Assembly: GCF_025766255.1 (NCBI RefSeq)
Contig: NW_026516670.1
Location: forward strand, 1 to 64,000
From: Zychaea mexicana
Lineage: Eukaryota; Mucoromycota; Mucoromycetes; Mucorales; Lichtheimiaceae
Direction of reading: 5' to 3'
DNA length: 64,000 nucleotides
Part shown: piece by piece, positions 61,275 through 64,000 of the stretch
How the letters are laid out: every line of letters begins with the position of its first letter
Position numbering within the stretch: the first letter of the stretch is position 1
Made by a program: the position numbers and the translations under genes
Notes under the pieces: generated by a model
Told to the model about the DNA's origin: nothing
Seen by the model: only the letters and a program-made list of their open reading frames with translations
The model's database searches: none

Positions 61275-61655
61275 GCTGAACTTAATGCGAGAAGGGATGA
61301 ATTATAGCTTTAGGTGTGGCCTTTCGCCATCCCCTTTTCCTCTTAGCCGATTCCAGGGGCTCCTAATTTTTTCTTGGCAACCAAATGTGAAGGAAAACTC
61401 TTTTTTTTATTATTGTACGGAGAGACTCGATCCCACCGATGATGCAATTTCACAAAGGCATACAAAAAATAAGTATGAAGTCTTAGGCTATGGTGATGTT
61501 TAAAAGAAAGGAGATGGGGGATGAATAGAGAGTGTACAGCCCGGTGAAGTTGAGCAAATAGAAAGAAGGAGAGAGTAGCGTAAGAGAAAGCGGATGATTA
61601 TCGTATATGAATGATGTAACGAAAAGGAATACTAAGTGTAATATATGTGCGTAAT
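61275..61655. other. Intergenic region
   Basis: Lies downstream of the carrier gene; purine-rich. Nothing recognised. Confidence 0.3.
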
Positions 61656-63099
61656 TTACTTTTGAGCGATCATCTTCGTGACCTCTCCCTCCTGCAGCTT
61701 TTCAGAGAACATGTCGATCCAGCTGCGGACCTTCTCGTACACCATAAAAGTAACGGCTTGGCCAGGAGCAACTCGTAGCAATCGAGGTGTCAAACCCTTG
61801 TAGAATGCACGAGGGCCTTCCTTCTGTAAAATGTCAGTGGTGACGGTCTTGAAGCGTTCCCAACCAGTTCCTGGTGCGCTTGACTTTTGAATACGGGTCT
61901 TGATGGTATCAATCGGAGCGTTTGACAATGGACCTAAATTATAGTAGAAAGGAGTATCTCAGAAAATTACCCGTTTCCCATTATCCGCCTTGCCTTTTGC
62001 ACTAGAGTTGTGCAACTTTCTCTATCCCGAAACTCTGCACGTTTGTACCCTTAACTTACCCATAGCACCAGAAACACCACCGAGAATCAAGTGTTGATAA
62101 GAGGGAAGTTCATCAAGGTTTTGCACGCGACGTGCGTACTTTTTCATTTCTTGATACGCTGTAAAGTTTGCCGCTTGATTGGTGGCTAAACATGAAAGTA
62201 GCAAACAACAATGCGAGCATGTGCATCAGCCTTATCATCCCATCTCCTGTTTATATTCCATGTCTGCAGCAAACAAAAACACTCTACCTTGTCGCAATGC
62301 AGTCAAGGTAACACCTTTGTACAATGCGCGAACACCCTCTTCCTTGACAATAGTGTATGCGGCATGTGGGGCGTTACGGTATTTTGGAATGTCCAAAGGA
62401 TCTGCCATTGAGTGACGTTGTGCCTAAGAATTATACCCGCAAACGTTTTAGTCTAACTAGACTAGCAAAATGATGCCATCATAAATACATTTTCTTCCTA
62501 ATACCTGCAGACGAATCTTAATCAAATCCATAGGGGACACAACGAGCACAGCTTCAGTTGTACCGGCAGCCAAACCAGCTAATATAATAGATCAGTACAA
62601 GTCAGTATACTAGCTTTGGAAGAAAGCAAATATAGAAACTAATGTTGGTGCTTGCAATAACATTTACTTACCTAAGAAGACAGCAGTGGTGCTAACTTTG
62701 CCATTGGCATCCGCCATCCAGGACTTGTAGAGCTCGAACGAGCTGAAACGAATGGCCATTTTAGGGACAATACCAGATACAACGGCTCCCAAACCCTTAT
62801 AAAGAGCCCAGAACGATTCGTTCTTGATAATCTTGAGACCTACACCTGCGAATCCAAGACGCTTGCCCTATGGATACGGATAAGGCAGCATAGATCAGTA
62901 TAGTGCTACATATGTACTATAGCCACAGAAGAGCAGCAAAGGAGAATCTTACCCCCATGTTTCGGTTAATGTTCTTGGAAAGCTGCATTCTGACTTTGAT
63001 CGTATCAAGCGGATGACAGGTACACGCTTCCATAAGACCGGCAGTGCCACCGGCAACCAAATGCGTGACTAATGAAGTTGGTTTCTTGTCGCGGCTCAT
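61656..63099 (-). CDS. SFC1: Mitochondrial succinate-fumarate carrier
   Basis: Six exons (63099-62953, 62867-62672, 62578-62505, 62423-62288, 62185-62060, 61933-61656) give 318 residues. Three mitochondrial carrier repeats are visible by their signatures: CHPLDTIKVRMQ, SPMDLIKIRLQAQ and APIDTIKTRIQ. The conserved stretches GAVVSGIVPKMAIRFSS, RNAPHAAYTIVKEEGVRALYKGV, RQATNQAANFT and LLRVAPGQAVTFMVYE match yeast Sfc1/Acr1 closely. It exchanges cytosolic succinate for mitochondrial fumarate across the inner membrane and is needed for growth on ethanol or acetate, connecting the glyoxylate cycle to gluconeogenesis. No cleavable presequence, as usual for the family. Confidence 0.93.
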
Positions 63100-64000
63100 G
63101 ATAGTCTGATAGAATTGAAAAGTAAAAAAAGGGTAGAAGAAAGAGAAGAAGGCACGGGCTGCATCAGAACACCGAGGAGTGCTTTTATAGGCAAAACGTC
63201 GACAAGACTTGGCATGCATTTTCATTTAATGGGGGGGGGAGTGGGCGACCACATATTAGGGAGAGTGAGTGATATTACAAGATCCTCCTGGAGAACCAGA
63301 AAAAAAGGGGGATTGGACCCGGTAATTCTTTCTACGCCCATGCCGAAGATGACGGTGGTGTCGATAATTATCTGTTTGCTGGCCTATTGACCAATTTGCC
63401 ACACATCTCTCAGCATTTGGATCGTTTATATTCGCGAGTGATGCTATAGTGGACCTTTGTCTCTTTCAAGCTGTAATTGGTCGTTTTTGCCCAAATGTCC
63501 ATATTTAAAAATAATCCAACAATAAGCGCTTCTGGTAAACAAACGAGCAATAACTCACCTTTCCATTGCAGATTTCATGTATGTATTGAGAAGCGGCAGC
63601 TCTTGGGTCCGCACGCCACAAGAACAACGGCGGCACGCTGATCATCATCGCCATCATTCGTTATTTCACTCTTTCTTCACCCGCATGATCGGACAACAAG
63701 GTTCACTCTAAGTCTGCACAGAAACTTCCCCTAGCTTGCATTGGGGGTGCGGCTTTTAAAGCCAAAAGATGCGATCTATTGAAGTTCCCTACCGCCTCTT
63801 TCTCTCTCTTTCTTTCTTACTTTACTCTCCTCTCAGCGCTGTATGTCGTCTATGGAACCCACAACATTTCTATGAGAATCCTGCAGCACGTTAAGACTCC
63901 GCGCGGCCTGATTGAGGTTTATCTTTTTGCGTTTTGTTGACTTGAAGATCATCTCGAAATGTATTCACGACTCGGCACGTTTAGTTGTCAGCAGACGCGC
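63100..64000. other. Right-edge region with possible gene starts
   Basis: Contains the carrier promoter. On -, an ATG at 63657 opens a 33-codon exon (SVPPLFLWRADPRAAASQY) ending at a GTGAGT donor at 63558; a TTACAG acceptor at 63471 would join a nine-codon tail ending in a stop near 63441. That tiny gene is possible but weak. A CT-rich leader before an ATG at 63842 on + hints at another gene running off the window. Neither is claimed. Confidence 0.25.

Overview
This is a nuclear window from a fungus, most likely an early-diverging one (Mucoromycota, probably Mucorales). The evidence is many short GT-AG introns (mostly 60-110 bp) in nearly every gene, closely packed genes on both strands, pyrimidine-rich leaders in front of many start codons, and gene content typical of fungi: a fungal-type IQGAP, a Slt2-like MAP kinase, a class II DAHP synthase, a membrane-bound delta-12 desaturase and a succinate-fumarate carrier. 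No plasmid, phage, rRNA or tRNA features were seen. The species cannot be fixed from sequence alone. I placed exon borders by hand, using splice signals, frame continuity and family alignment. For nearly every spliced model the summed exons are a multiple of three; DGAT2 is the exception at one unresolved junction.

Layout. 1-0.4 kb: possible tail of an unidentified gene. 0.9-5.1 kb: nucleolin-like RNA-binding protein (+) and an HRI-type eIF2alpha kinase (-). 6.7-16.0 kb: three + genes: an 18-exon IQGAP scaffold, a Slt2-like MAP kinase with an unusual THY activation motif, and an aldo-keto reductase. 16.1-24.5 kb: four - genes: tubulin cofactor E, delta-12 fatty acid desaturase, the NuA4 subunit Eaf7 and a 990-residue PPR protein. 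24.7-31.7 kb: a small Gag1-clamp-like gene (+), a RanBPM/Gid1 protein (-), mitochondrial ribosomal protein S10 (-) and a Hub1 protein carrying an RS domain (+). 34.6-37.4 kb: an RGS domain fused to an FSP1/AMID-type FAD oxidoreductase (+). 39.3 kb: a complete hAT-type MITE with target-site duplication. 40.2-46.9 kb: IFRD protein (-), NT5DC-type HAD nucleotidase (+) and class II DAHP synthase (-). 48.1-48.8 kb: a broken F-box/TPR gene. 50.8-57.1 kb: mucin-like membrane protein (+), endonuclease III (-), PHOSPHO-type phosphatase (+) and DGAT2 (-). 57-61 kb: gene-poor, with unrecognised open-frame remnants. 61.7-63.1 kb: succinate-fumarate carrier (-).

The genes do not form one pathway. They are mostly housekeeping (translation control, cytoskeleton, lipid and aromatic amino acid metabolism, DNA repair). 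The most unusual items are the RGS-FSP1 fusion, the RS-Hub1 fusion, the THY MAP kinase and the intact MITE.
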